A stretch of 64,000 nt of DNA from the NCBI GenBank assembly GCA_902826605.1, contig CADEFM010000007.1, positions 176,466 to 240,465 on the forward strand, given 5' to 3'. A program made the translations under genes and the position numbers. The stretch comes from an uncultured Acidobacteriota bacterium. GTDB lineage: Bacteria > Acidobacteriota > Terriglobia > Bryobacterales > Bryobacteraceae. The notes under the pieces were generated by a model. That model made no database searches, had not been told where the DNA came from, and saw only the letters and a program-made list of their open reading frames with translations. Each line of letters begins with the position of its first letter. Position 1 is the first letter of the stretch. Positions 35,864 to 44,588 of the stretch are shown piece by piece.

Positions 35864-37107
35864 AAACAGGCTCAACAAAGAAGCTTCTGGCCAGTATGCA
35901 CATCGCCTTTGTAGCGTTGCGCATCAACAAACTGCGGTCGGCGCTGACGATGCTTGGGATCATCATTGGCGTGGCGGCGGTAATCGCGATGGTCGCAGTC
36001 GGCGCGGGAGCGCAAGCGCGCATTCAGCAACAGATTGCCTCCATCGGAAGCAACGTTATTATCGTTCTCTCCGGCAGCACTACCAGCTCGGGTGTTCGCG
36101 CGGGCACGGGCAATGCCCAGACTCTCACCGAAGATGACGCCCAGGCACTGGTCCGCGATGCCCCCGGCGTGCAGGCGGCGGCTCCGGTCAGCCGCGGCGG
36201 TGCGCAAGTGGTCTACGGGAACAGTAACTGGGGCACACAGATCATGGGCACTACGCCCGACTATTTGAGCATTCGCGATCTTCAAATTGAAGAAGGCCAA
36301 CCCTTCACCGACGCCGATGTGGACGCCGCCGCAAAAGTCGCCTTGTTGGGGAAAACGGTGGTTGATGCCTTGTTTAACGGTGAAGACCCCATTGGCAAGG
36401 TAATCCGCATTAAGAAGGTGCCGTTCACGGTTGCAGGAACACTCGTCCCCAAGGGTCAGTCACCCAGCGGCCAGGATCAAGACGACGTGATCCTCCTGCC
36501 CATCAGTTCAGCCAAGAAAAAAGTGATCGGATCGAGCCAGGCGAACGCTGCCAGCGTAGGCCAGATCATGGTCCAAGCACGCGAGGGCATGTCGGCGGAT
36601 GCACAAGAACAAATGACCACGCTGCTACGGCAGCGCCATCGCATTCAATCCTCCCAGGATGACGACTTCAGCATTCGCGATATGACCGAAGTCTTTAAAG
36701 CCCAGGAAACGTCGGCCAATGTCATGTCGATCCTGCTGGCGGCGATTGCCTCTGTTTCGCTGCTTGTGGGCGGCATAGGCATCATGAACATCATGCTCGT
36801 GTCCGTCACTGAACGCACGAAAGAGATTGGCCTGCGGCAGGCCGTCGGCGCTAAAACCAAGGACATCCTGACTCAATTCCTAGTGGAAGCCGTGACTCTG
36901 TCGGTGGCCGGCGGAATTGCCGGAATCGTAGTGGGCATGTCCACCAGCGCGCTCATTTCTTACTTTGCCGATTGGTCGACGGTGATCAGACCTGGCTCTG
37001 TGCTCATGGCATTTGTCTTCTCCGCGTTGGTCGGCGTGTCGTTCGGCTACTATCCGGCCCGAAAAGCCGCGTATATGGATCCGATCCAGGCGCTGCACTA
37101 CGAATGA
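35860..37107 (+). CDS. ABC transporter permease (MacB/FtsX-like)
   Basis: One N-terminal transmembrane helix (LRSALTMLGIIIGVAAVIAMVAVG) is followed by a large MacB-type periplasmic domain and three C-terminal helices (SLLVGGIGIMNIMLVSVTERTKEIGLRQAVGA, about residues 285-320, and two more). The ERTKEIGLRQAVGA coupling helix is a FtsX/MacB hallmark. Together with the adaptor and ATPase it forms a complete inner-membrane export system for substrates in the periplasm; the outer-membrane TolC-like channel is not in the window. Confidence 0.93.
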   Translation: MKTGSTKKLLASMHIAFVALRINKLRSALTMLGIIIGVAAVIAMVAVGAGAQARIQQQIASIGSNVIIVLSGSTTSSGVRAGTGNAQTLTEDDAQALVRDAPGVQAAAPVSRGGAQVVYGNSNWGTQIMGTTPDYLSIRDLQIEEGQPFTDADVDAAAKVALLGKTVVDALFNGEDPIGKVIRIKKVPFTVAGTLVPKGQSPSGQDQDDVILLPISSAKKKVIGSSQANAASVGQIMVQAREGMSADAQEQMTTLLRQRHRIQSSQDDDFSIRDMTEVFKAQETSANVMSILLAAIASVSLLVGGIGIMNIMLVSVTERTKEIGLRQAVGAKTKDILTQFLVEAVTLSVAGGIAGIVVGMSTSALISYFADWSTVIRPGSVLMAFVFSALVGVSFGYYPARKAAYMDPIQALHYE

Positions 37108-37128
37108 TTCCCCCCATTGGGGCAAGAG

Positions 37129-37362
37129 CTATTTCAAATCCAACCTGTCGTACATGTGCAGGATATTGTTATTGAGGGTTGCCTGCGTTTGAGTTGTCGT
37201 GGCTCTGCCGCCAAATATAGCCAAGAAATCCCCGCCGGTTGCCAGGGATTTTAACGAGGCTATGGTAACGGTCTTCTGCAAGTCGGCAACCGACTGGCCT
37301 GCCTGCTTACCGGCGACCACACGCGCCGTAAGCTCCTGGCGTGTCTGTTCCGCTGGAAGCAA
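37129..37362 (-). pseudogene. Truncated copy of the C-terminus of the Tat-exported metallo-hydrolase
   Basis: The reading frame encodes about 60 residues nearly identical to the end of the MBL-fold protein at 38698-39867 (shared: KQAGQSVADLQKT, GGDFLAIFGGR, NNNILHMYDRLDLK). No catalytic region is present. DNA of 37129-37337 aligns with 38698-38906 without gaps; I count about 26 mismatches in 209 bases. Both copies are in the same orientation and begin exactly at the stop codon. This is a remnant of a duplicated gene. Confidence 0.85.
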
Positions 37363-37508
37363 ACCACATCCGCTGGTAGCGATAATTAGTTACGCTTAGT
37401 TCTTATCGTGCGATCTGGGCGGCTTACCGATGCTGTTTGGACCATTGGATGCACGGTGCTGTTGGCGAAATGCGTGCTGTATTGTGATGCGGTAAGGTGT
37501 GATCATCC

Positions 37509-38636
37509 ATGTTCTCTCGTTGTTCGAAGCTACTGATCCTTGCAGTGCTCGGAGTAGTATGCGCGAATGCCGAGAGGCTCCGGAATCCCGCCAAGAGAGC
37601 CGGAGCAGGCCCCTTATTTCAAATTCTTCGAAATGGCAAATGGGGCTTCATGGATCGTGCTGGCCGAATCGTTATCGCTCCGGCTTTTGTTGACGAGCGC
37701 GACTTCTTTCATGGTCTGGCGGCAGTGCAGCTCGCTGAAGGGAAGTGGGGATTCATTGACGAATCGGGGAACCTTTCCATCAGTGCTCGCTTCGACGAAG
37801 TTCGGGACTTCATTGACGACCTAGTCCCGGTCAGGATCGGTCGCAAGTGGGGATACATTGACACGGCGGGGCGAATGGTGATCGATCCCCATTTTCAATC
37901 TGCCGGCGAGTTTCACGAAGGACTGGCGAGAATCCATCTTTGGAGCAAGGTGGTTTGCACGTCCGGTGAATTCACCAGTGATGACGCTCCCTTGTTCGCG
38001 TTTCATCTGCTCGAAGACGATAAATCCGATCTTCCAGGGTGTTTTCCTCAAGGTGGAAAATTTGGATATATCGACAAGAGTGGCACAGTTGTTATCGCGC
38101 CGCAATTCTTTGTTGCGCAGGACTTCGCCGAGGGTTTGGCTGCGGTTCGCGTAGAAGAAGCCCCTGACAGCAAGTACGGATACATTGATCGAACAGGGAA
38201 TATGGTGATCGCGCCCCGCTTTCGTCAGGCTTATTCCTTCTCGGAAGGCTTGGCTGCCGTCGAGACTGCGAAGATCGAATGGGGTTTCATTGACAAATCG
38301 GGGGCACTTAAGATTCCGGACAGGTACCAGTTTGCCGGCAAGTTTTCGGAAGGCTTGGCGAGAGTAGCGATCCAAATGGGCGTGAGCGCAGGTTACATCG
38401 ACAGCCACGGGAAAATGATCATTCCTGCGCGATTTAGAGAAGCTTGGGATTTTTCCGATGGTCTCGCCGCAGTATGCTCCGACCGATGTGTTTACATTGA
38501 CCGGGCGGGATCTACGATCCTAAAGAAGTTCGGGTGGCCATTCTCCGACGGTCTCGCGGTCATTGGCTCTCAGGGTACGCAAGTCTACATCGATAAGAAA
38601 GGGCGAGTCATCTTGCCTTACGCCAGCGACAAGTAA
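37509..38636 (+). CDS. Exported WG-repeat protein
   Basis: After a signal peptide (about residues 1-21) nine WG-type repeat units follow, each with the pattern (K)WG(F/Y)ID.(A/S)G...I.P: examples are GKWGFMDRAGRIVIAP, RKWGYIDTAGRMVIDP and SKYGYIDRTGNMVIAP. WG repeats form beta-rich binding surfaces; their ligands are rarely known. It is the only gene between the two copies of the metallo-hydrolase 3' end, and it runs opposite to them. Confidence 0.9.
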   Translation: MFSRCSKLLILAVLGVVCANAERLRNPAKRAGAGPLFQILRNGKWGFMDRAGRIVIAPAFVDERDFFHGLAAVQLAEGKWGFIDESGNLSISARFDEVRDFIDDLVPVRIGRKWGYIDTAGRMVIDPHFQSAGEFHEGLARIHLWSKVVCTSGEFTSDDAPLFAFHLLEDDKSDLPGCFPQGGKFGYIDKSGTVVIAPQFFVAQDFAEGLAAVRVEEAPDSKYGYIDRTGNMVIAPRFRQAYSFSEGLAAVETAKIEWGFIDKSGALKIPDRYQFAGKFSEGLARVAIQMGVSAGYIDSHGKMIIPARFREAWDFSDGLAAVCSDRCVYIDRAGSTILKKFGWPFSDGLAVIGSQGTQVYIDKKGRVILPYASDK

Positions 38637-38697
38637 GTAACCCTCTGATTGGAGCGCTGAGCGCAAAGTTAGCAAACGCTCTTTGCGCTATCGCCGG

Positions 38698-39867
38698 CTA
38701 CTTCAAATCCAACCTGTCGTACATATGGAGGATATTGTTGTTGATGCCTGTCTGCGTTTGAGTTGGCGTAGTTCTGCCGCCAAAAATAGCCAAGAAATCT
38801 CCGCCATTTGCCATGGATTTCAACGAAGCCATTGTAATGGTCTTCTGCAAGTCGGCAACCGACTGGCCTGCTTGCTTGCCGGCGGACACGCGCGCCGTAA
38901 GCTCCTCCACATAGTTGCGCACACCCATCATCTGCATCCGGTCCGTTTGTATTGGGCCGTGGCCCGGCAGAATGATGTCAAACTTCAGCTTCATGATTGT
39001 GTCGAGTGTTTTTGCCCAGTCTCTCGGGTAACCGTCTCCCATGAATGGGGCTGCCACGTCGCCTGTCGCGATCGTGCCTCGGGAGGGGCAATATACCTGC
39101 GTGTCACCGGCAGTGTGCGCACGGCCGTTGAACTGGAGTATCAGGTCGAAATCCTTGTCCTTAATCTTATAAGACTTGTCGAATGTGACACCGGGCAGAG
39201 TGGGAGAGAAGTTCTTCATCTCGGCCGCGTATGCATCCAATTGCTGTAAGCGAATTTTGAGCGCGTCGGCGTCCGCAGGTGAGCTCGCCTTAGCCAAGTT
39301 TCCTTTGGCGGCTTCGATCAGCGTGGGCACACTCGCCATCCCGAGGGCTATCTTTCCACCTGGTTCCAGGGTTCCCTTCACTCGATTCGCCGATGTCTCG
39401 GCCATGAGGCGTTGTGTTGTCTTGCTGGCAACAATCTTTGCGCCAAGGTGCCCGTAGGTCGCGTTTCCGTGCGCGTGATCCCAGTGAAAATGGGTGTCCA
39501 CCAGGTATCGAACAGGTTTATCGGTTATCTCTTTCTTAATCTGGGCGACCAAAGATGCCGCCGACGACGGCCTGGAGTGCGAGTCAACAATGATCACCTC
39601 TTTGGAATTGACATAAATCACGCCGTTTGAGTTCAATATTGCATTAGGCTTCGCAAAGGCTTGGTACACGCCCTCGGCGGCTTTCCTGATCTCAAAAAGA
39701 GTCGGATCGGCGGTGGGAGCCAGCGCCTGCGCCCAGGCCGCCTGGTACTGCGCGATTTCAAGGATGGATGCTCCAGCCAGTGCCCTGCCCATGACGGTTT
39801 TGAAAAAGTCACGTCTCGAATGGAGTAGCTGATGCCTTGAAGGGCGAGCCTGCTGCGGAAGGTTCAT
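38698..39867 (-). CDS. Tat-exported metallo-beta-lactamase-fold hydrolase
   Basis: The signal SRRDFFKTVMGRALAGASIL is a twin-arginine leader. The core has zinc motif HFHWDH, then GRAHTAGDT and LPGHGP, giving a two-zinc hydrolase of the subclass-B3-like/quinoprotein-associated group. The C-terminal 70 residues are duplicated at 37129-37337. Substrate unknown; a beta-lactamase or lactonase role cannot be assigned from motif alone. Confidence 0.9.
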   Translation of the reverse strand: MNLPQQARPSRHQLLHSRRDFFKTVMGRALAGASILEIAQYQAAWAQALAPTADPTLFEIRKAAEGVYQAFAKPNAILNSNGVIYVNSKEVIIVDSHSRPSSAASLVAQIKKEITDKPVRYLVDTHFHWDHAHGNATYGHLGAKIVASKTTQRLMAETSANRVKGTLEPGGKIALGMASVPTLIEAAKGNLAKASSPADADALKIRLQQLDAYAAEMKNFSPTLPGVTFDKSYKIKDKDFDLILQFNGRAHTAGDTQVYCPSRGTIATGDVAAPFMGDGYPRDWAKTLDTIMKLKFDIILPGHGPIQTDRMQMMGVRNYVEELTARVSAGKQAGQSVADLQKTITMASLKSMANGGDFLAIFGGRTTPTQTQTGINNNILHMYDRLDLK

Positions 39868-40045
39868 TAGTAAAGACGCTCCTATTGAATTCTACGGATT
39901 GCCAAATGGTAAAGCCACTGAAACCCTTGTGTCAAGAGAACCGTGCCGACAATACTTAACTTTGAATTGGGTCCTCATAAGGTGCATACTTGTTGGGACG
40001 AACCCGGCCAGGCATATCGCGGCCATTGAGAGGAGACAAGACAGC

Positions 40046-41101
40046 ATGAAACGAACCGTACTTCTTGAAGACGCTGCATCCAGAGTGGGCGTATCGCGGC
40101 GGGAGGCAGTCAAGCGCGTGGCCGGAGTGTCGCTTGCGGCCGCAGCGGCACAATCGCTATCGCACGCGCAGACTGTCCCAGCACCCAGCACCACCACGGA
40201 AGAATTCCTTCAGGTAATGAAGCAGGTCTCCAATTGGAATCGATGGGGAGCAGACGATCAGTTGGGTGCGATCAACCTGATTACGCCAGCCAAACGAAAA
40301 CAGGCCGTAAGTCTGGTGAAGGAAGGCGCGTCGTTTTCCATGGCGCGGAACGCGGAAATCGAAGCTGCGGTCGACAACTCTCAGCCCATCGTTCGCAAGA
40401 CAACCAGAGCCGGCGCGGCTTCGCCCGCGACCGGAGTGGGCGGTACGGGGGATACGTTTTTCATTTCCTACCACGGCTATGTGCACACACACATGGACTC
40501 GTTGTGCCACTTTCTCTACGACGGCAAGATGTACAACGGCTATTCGAAGGACCTTGTTACGGAGAACGGCGCCGCAAAGAACAGCATTCTAAATTTCAAG
40601 CATGGGATCATCACGCGCGGAGTTTTAATGGACATGGCCCGCCATAAAGGAGTCGACTACCTCGAACCGCGTACTCCTATCTATCCTGAAGACCTGGACG
40701 CCTGGGAAAAGAAAGCTCGCGTCAAAGTGGGCGCTGGAGATGTCCTCTTAGTCCGCACTGGACGTTGGGCGCGGCGCGAAGCCAAAGGCCCTTGGGCAAT
40801 ATCCGAAGGATTGGCCGGACTTCACGTGAGCTGCGCGAAATGGCTGCACGAGCGTGACGTTGCGATTCTTGGCGGCGATGGAGCCCAGGATGTGTTGCCC
40901 TCTGGCGTTGCCAACGTTTCGCAGCCAGTCCATGTCCTGGTTCTGGTCGGGATGGGGATGCCAATCTTCGACAACTGCGATCTGGAGTTGATCGGCAGGG
41001 AAGCCGAACGGCGGCGCCGCTGGGAATTCCTGGTCACCGCTTCACCCGCGGCTGTTCCCGGCGCGACAGGTTCCGTGCTCAATCCGATTGCGACATTTTG
41101 A
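40046..41101 (+). CDS. Exported cyclase-family (kynurenine formamidase-like) hydrolase
   Basis: A probable Tat leader (SRREAVKRVAGVSLAAAAAQ) precedes a cyclase-family metal site: YVHTHMDSLCHF (HxTHxD...H), then GVLMDMARHKG and VLLVRTGRWARR. Members hydrolyse amide or ester bonds using zinc or manganese. ATG 40046 has AGGAG about 10 nt upstream; the in-frame extension to 39899 does not look coding. The likely physiological substrate is unknown. Confidence 0.88.
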   Translation: MKRTVLLEDAASRVGVSRREAVKRVAGVSLAAAAAQSLSHAQTVPAPSTTTEEFLQVMKQVSNWNRWGADDQLGAINLITPAKRKQAVSLVKEGASFSMARNAEIEAAVDNSQPIVRKTTRAGAASPATGVGGTGDTFFISYHGYVHTHMDSLCHFLYDGKMYNGYSKDLVTENGAAKNSILNFKHGIITRGVLMDMARHKGVDYLEPRTPIYPEDLDAWEKKARVKVGAGDVLLVRTGRWARREAKGPWAISEGLAGLHVSCAKWLHERDVAILGGDGAQDVLPSGVANVSQPVHVLVLVGMGMPIFDNCDLELIGREAERRRRWEFLVTASPAAVPGATGSVLNPIATF

Positions 41102-41141
41102 GTCAGCCAAAACACGCGATATTTTTTGTAAATGATCTGGT

Positions 41142-42914
41142 CTATTGGAGCGTAAACACCATCAGCGTTCCGCCCAGGTTAGTAAAGTCCGACAGCGACG
41201 TAGTAAGAGCCACCGCGCCGAGTCCTTCCGTGCCTTTGGTCAGACCCTCCGCGAGACCGATGGCCGCCCAGCCGCCGACGCCACTGAGCACCGCGAGGTA
41301 CTGTTTGCCCTTGTGCATGTAAGTGATGGTGTTGCCGATGATCCCAGAGGGCGCTTTGAACTGATAGAGGGTCTTTCCAGTTGCCTGATCGGCTGCCTTA
41401 AACCAGCCATCGAGAGTGCCATAGAACATCACGCCCGCGTCGGTAGTCAGTGGCCCGCTATAGACCTGCCATTTCTCGTTGACCGCCCATTTCGTTTGCC
41501 CCGTAATGGCATCGTAGGCGATGAGTCTGCCGCGGACGTCGCCGTGGTCTGCCGGGAACATGCTCAGAGTGGCTCCGACATAAGGAAACCCAGCGCGGTA
41601 TTTAACACTGAATGCCTGGTAGTCCATGCAAATGTGATTCGTACCTACGTAGAACAATTTGGTTTTGGGATCGTACGAAGCCGGCTGATGATTCTTTGCG
41701 CCCTGCGCCGCGGGGCAGATATCTTTGACGTTGACATCTTCTTTGGTCATCTTGTCTGGGTTGAGCACCGGCCGGCCAGTCTTCAAATCGATGCTGGTGG
41801 CCCAGTTCGTCGACGGATCGAACTTGTGCGCGCGGAGCAATTTGCCATTGCGCCTGTCGAGCACGTAAGAGAATCCGTTGCGATCGAAGTGCGTCAGCGT
41901 TGGGATAGTCGCGCCATCGATGACGCTGTCTGTGAGAACGCTCTCGTTAATACCGTCGTAGTCCCAGGCATCGTGCGGCGTCATCTGATAGGCCCACGCG
42001 GCTACTCCAGTATCCGCATTGCGCGCAATGATCGCTGTGGACCATTTGTTGTCGCCCGGGCGCTGCGTGGGATTCCACGTTCCGGGGTTGCCGCTGCCAT
42101 AGTAGACCAGGTTGAGAGCGGGATCGTAGGTGTACCACCCCCACGTCGTCCCGCCGCCAAGTTTCCACTCTTCATTGGCCCAAGTCTTGATACTGGAATT
42201 CACGCCCGCGAGCTGTCCTGTCGCTCCATCCATCGTCTTAGCGGGATCGAACAACGTGTCCGCATCCGGGCCGACGTTATAGGCGCGCCAGACTTGCTTG
42301 CCGGATTTGAGGTCGTACGCTGTCAAAAAGCCGCGCACGCCATACTCTCCCCCTGAGATGCCGACGATGACTTTGTCATGCACGATCAAGGGAGCGATCG
42401 TCATGGTTTGACTCAGTTTGGGATCGCCGTTCTGGACGCTCCAAACAACTTTGCCCGTCTTTGCGTCGAGGGCGTAGACGTGCGTGTCGAGAGTGCTGAC
42501 GATAATCTTGCCGTCGGCGTACGCAACGCCCTTGTTGACCAGATCGCAACAGGCGACCGAGGGAGAAAATTTGTCCTGCTCTGGAGCGAATTTCCATACG
42601 ATCTCTCCCACGTTGTCAAGGTTGATGGCATAGACGAAGTTGGGGTAGGAACTCTCGAAGTACATCATGTTGCCAACCACGAGGGGCTGACCCTCCTGCC
42701 CGCGCAGCGTGCCGGTAGACATGGTCCAAGCAACCTTCAGTTTTCCGGCATTGCGAGGGTTAATCTGAGTCAGTTTGCTATGCCGAATCCCGCTATAGCT
42801 CCCCAGCGGCAGGACCCACTGATTGGGGTCTTGAGCATCTCTCTCCAATGCCTCGTCGGCAAACGCAGATGCGCCGGCGATGATCGCCATGCCGAACAAT
42901 GTCATGGTCTTCAT
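41142..42914 (-). CDS. xoxF: Lanthanide-type PQQ methanol/alcohol dehydrogenase XoxF
   Basis: This is a 590-residue eight-bladed quinoprotein with a signal peptide. It has the vicinal cysteines at 122-123 (VACCDLVNKG), metal-ligand Glu190 (GISGGEYG), Asn276 (YGSGNPGTWNP), catalytic Asp318 and the extra Asp320 in HDAWDYDG. That second aspartate, two residues on, is the lanthanide-dependence marker of XoxF over calcium MxaF; spacings fit characterised XoxF. ATG 42914 has AAGGAGA upstream, while an ORF extension to 43355 overlaps xoxG and is not used. It oxidises methanol or related alcohols in the periplasm. Confidence 0.93.
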   Translation of the reverse strand: MKTMTLFGMAIIAGASAFADEALERDAQDPNQWVLPLGSYSGIRHSKLTQINPRNAGKLKVAWTMSTGTLRGQEGQPLVVGNMMYFESSYPNFVYAINLDNVGEIVWKFAPEQDKFSPSVACCDLVNKGVAYADGKIIVSTLDTHVYALDAKTGKVVWSVQNGDPKLSQTMTIAPLIVHDKVIVGISGGEYGVRGFLTAYDLKSGKQVWRAYNVGPDADTLFDPAKTMDGATGQLAGVNSSIKTWANEEWKLGGGTTWGWYTYDPALNLVYYGSGNPGTWNPTQRPGDNKWSTAIIARNADTGVAAWAYQMTPHDAWDYDGINESVLTDSVIDGATIPTLTHFDRNGFSYVLDRRNGKLLRAHKFDPSTNWATSIDLKTGRPVLNPDKMTKEDVNVKDICPAAQGAKNHQPASYDPKTKLFYVGTNHICMDYQAFSVKYRAGFPYVGATLSMFPADHGDVRGRLIAYDAITGQTKWAVNEKWQVYSGPLTTDAGVMFYGTLDGWFKAADQATGKTLYQFKAPSGIIGNTITYMHKGKQYLAVLSGVGGWAAIGLAEGLTKGTEGLGAVALTTSLSDFTNLGGTLMVFTLQ

Positions 42915-42943
42915 GTCAAGTCTCCTTTGCCGTTTCAAAAGCA

Positions 42944-43648
42944 CTAATCCTGCGTGGAAGGGGGCCGGCCGGCCGGTACCAGATCCAGGCTGCGGCCTTT
43001 TACATATTGATAAATGTGAACGATATCCTCGCCACTGAGAAAGCCCTCCCAGCCGGGCATCCCCTTGTCCACTCTTCCCGTCACCACCGCGGCTGCAAAC
43101 TCCTGCCGCTTCATTCCAGAAGTGAGGGAGCGCCGCAAATCCGGCGCGAGCTGCCCGCCCGTGGCATCCGTCCCATGGCAGCGGTAGCAGTAAGAATTGA
43201 AAAGTTGATAGCCATGAAAGACTTCCTTGGTGACCTTTGGACTCACTCCTTCGGCGTAGACCGAAAAGTCGAGATTGACGGTAGAGCCATCCTTTAGCTT
43301 GTGGGGAAACTCGGCTTGCAGAGGCTCCGCCGTCCCGCCTGTGGAAAGGATCCACGTTGCTATCTCACTCCGCTGAGCATCCGTCAGGTTTGGATGGGGG
43401 GGCATGCTCGGTCCGCCGTCCCGAATCTTTAGAGCAATTTTGTCCGCGGCACCGGCCTGGCCCGCATAACGTTTAGCCATCGCGCTGTAAGAGGGTCCCA
43501 CCAGTTGGCGGTCCGCCGTATGGCATGACGAGCAGTCGCTTGTCTTGATGAGCGCATCGCCCTTTTGCCCCGCTAAGGGCGCGATCCAAGCCATCGCGAC
43601 CATGATTGACGATGTGGCGCAACCACGAGCGCAGGCGCGAAGGGTCAT
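42944..43648 (-). CDS. xoxG: XoxG-like cytochrome c with an extra haem domain
   Basis: After the signal peptide there are two haem c motifs: CSSCH at 39-43 in a c551/c5-like domain with Met ligand region MPPHPNL, and CYRCH at 154-158 in the cytochrome cL-like context CHGTDATGGQLAPDL. The second domain is the usual XoxG/MxaG electron acceptor. The first is an addition that could relay electrons onward. It starts by ATGA overlap with xoxJ and precedes xoxF by 29 bp. Confidence 0.85.
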   Translation of the reverse strand: MTLRACARGCATSSIMVAMAWIAPLAGQKGDALIKTSDCSSCHTADRQLVGPSYSAMAKRYAGQAGAADKIALKIRDGGPSMPPHPNLTDAQRSEIATWILSTGGTAEPLQAEFPHKLKDGSTVNLDFSVYAEGVSPKVTKEVFHGYQLFNSYCYRCHGTDATGGQLAPDLRRSLTSGMKRQEFAAAVVTGRVDKGMPGWEGFLSGEDIVHIYQYVKGRSLDLVPAGRPPSTQD

Positions 43649-44439
43649 CTCACCCCCTGCGGCTGCATCATTACGCCAGACTCCTTCAAGATCGCCGTGA
43701 GCTCCGCCTGGTGTTTTTCGATGACGTCGTCGAGCCTCTTCTTCAACGCATCGTCACCTGCGCGAACTCCCATCGACATGGGGAACGAATACTGCTCGGG
43801 CCCCCCGAGCGTTCGTGAGTTCGGAACACCGACAATTTCCAAATCCGGATAGTCGCGCAGGAACCCACTGATCGCCGGCTGCCAAGTAATCAAAACGTCG
43901 ATTGTGCCCTTCTTCAGCGCATCCAGCAACGTCGCGGGCGAAACCTCGTTGTCCTCGCCAACGTCGAACCCAACCGCCTCCAGAATCATGCCGCGCACCT
44001 TCAAGGCATCTTCAGCGGGTGTTTCCCGTTCGAACCCGACCTTCAGCCGTTTTAGTGCAGGCGAATCCATACTGGTTATGTCGTAGCGTTTACTCTTGTC
44101 AAATACGAAAACGTACGACGAAACGTAGTAGGGCCGCGTGGTCAATTCTTCCGGGCTGCCATACGGAAGACTCATCACGACATCGCACTTCCGCGCATCC
44201 AGCGTAGACGACAGGAATTGGGGAAATCCGCCGTGGCCGCGGTGGCTTGCCCACGTGAAGTCCACGCTTTCGCCTAGCGCCTTGGCGACTGCGCCTGCAA
44301 TCTTGTTTTCAAACCCGTCGCCAGTCCGATTCGAAAAGGGCAGGTAATTAGGATCGGCACAAACATTCAACGCCGTGGCGGGAATCGAAAGTGCAAGTGA
44401 CCACAGACTAGCGATTATCAAAGGGTTGGCTTTTCTCAC
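43645..44439 (-). CDS. xoxJ: XoxJ/MxaJ-like periplasmic binding protein
   Basis: A signal peptide is followed by LNVCADPNYLPFSNRTGDG, the beginning of the quinoprotein-dehydrogenase-associated solute-binding family, and GTIDVLITWQPAISGFLRDYP typical of it. XoxJ is thought to activate or load XoxF. A GTG start has GGAGG 8 nt upstream. It leads the xoxJ-xoxG-xoxF operon and diverges from the GMC operon with a 149-bp spacer. Confidence 0.9.
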   Translation of the reverse strand: MRKANPLIIASLWSLALSIPATALNVCADPNYLPFSNRTGDGFENKIAGAVAKALGESVDFTWASHRGHGGFPQFLSSTLDARKCDVVMSLPYGSPEELTTRPYYVSSYVFVFDKSKRYDITSMDSPALKRLKVGFERETPAEDALKVRGMILEAVGFDVGEDNEVSPATLLDALKKGTIDVLITWQPAISGFLRDYPDLEIVGVPNSRTLGGPEQYSFPMSMGVRAGDDALKKRLDDVIEKHQAELTAILKESGVMMQPQGVR

Positions 44440-44588
44440 GAATTTTGCCTCCGCCAGGTGGGCCGCTGATCCGGGTTAGATTATGGCACGATTCTCCGAC
44501 GGACGCGACCCAACCAAGCGCCAAGTTCGGGGTCACCGTTCGACGGCGATCCTCAACGGTACCCGTGTAGACTAAGACGTACGACGAT

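Noticed and set aside
41145..42356. Plus-strand frame of 403 codons over xoxF
   Set aside because: Antisense to xoxF, which has all catalytic residues in place.
42915..43355. N-terminal extension of xoxF into xoxG
   Set aside because: The extension has no family similarity; AAGGAGA and a signal peptide support the start at 42914, and the cytochrome frame is the real one there.
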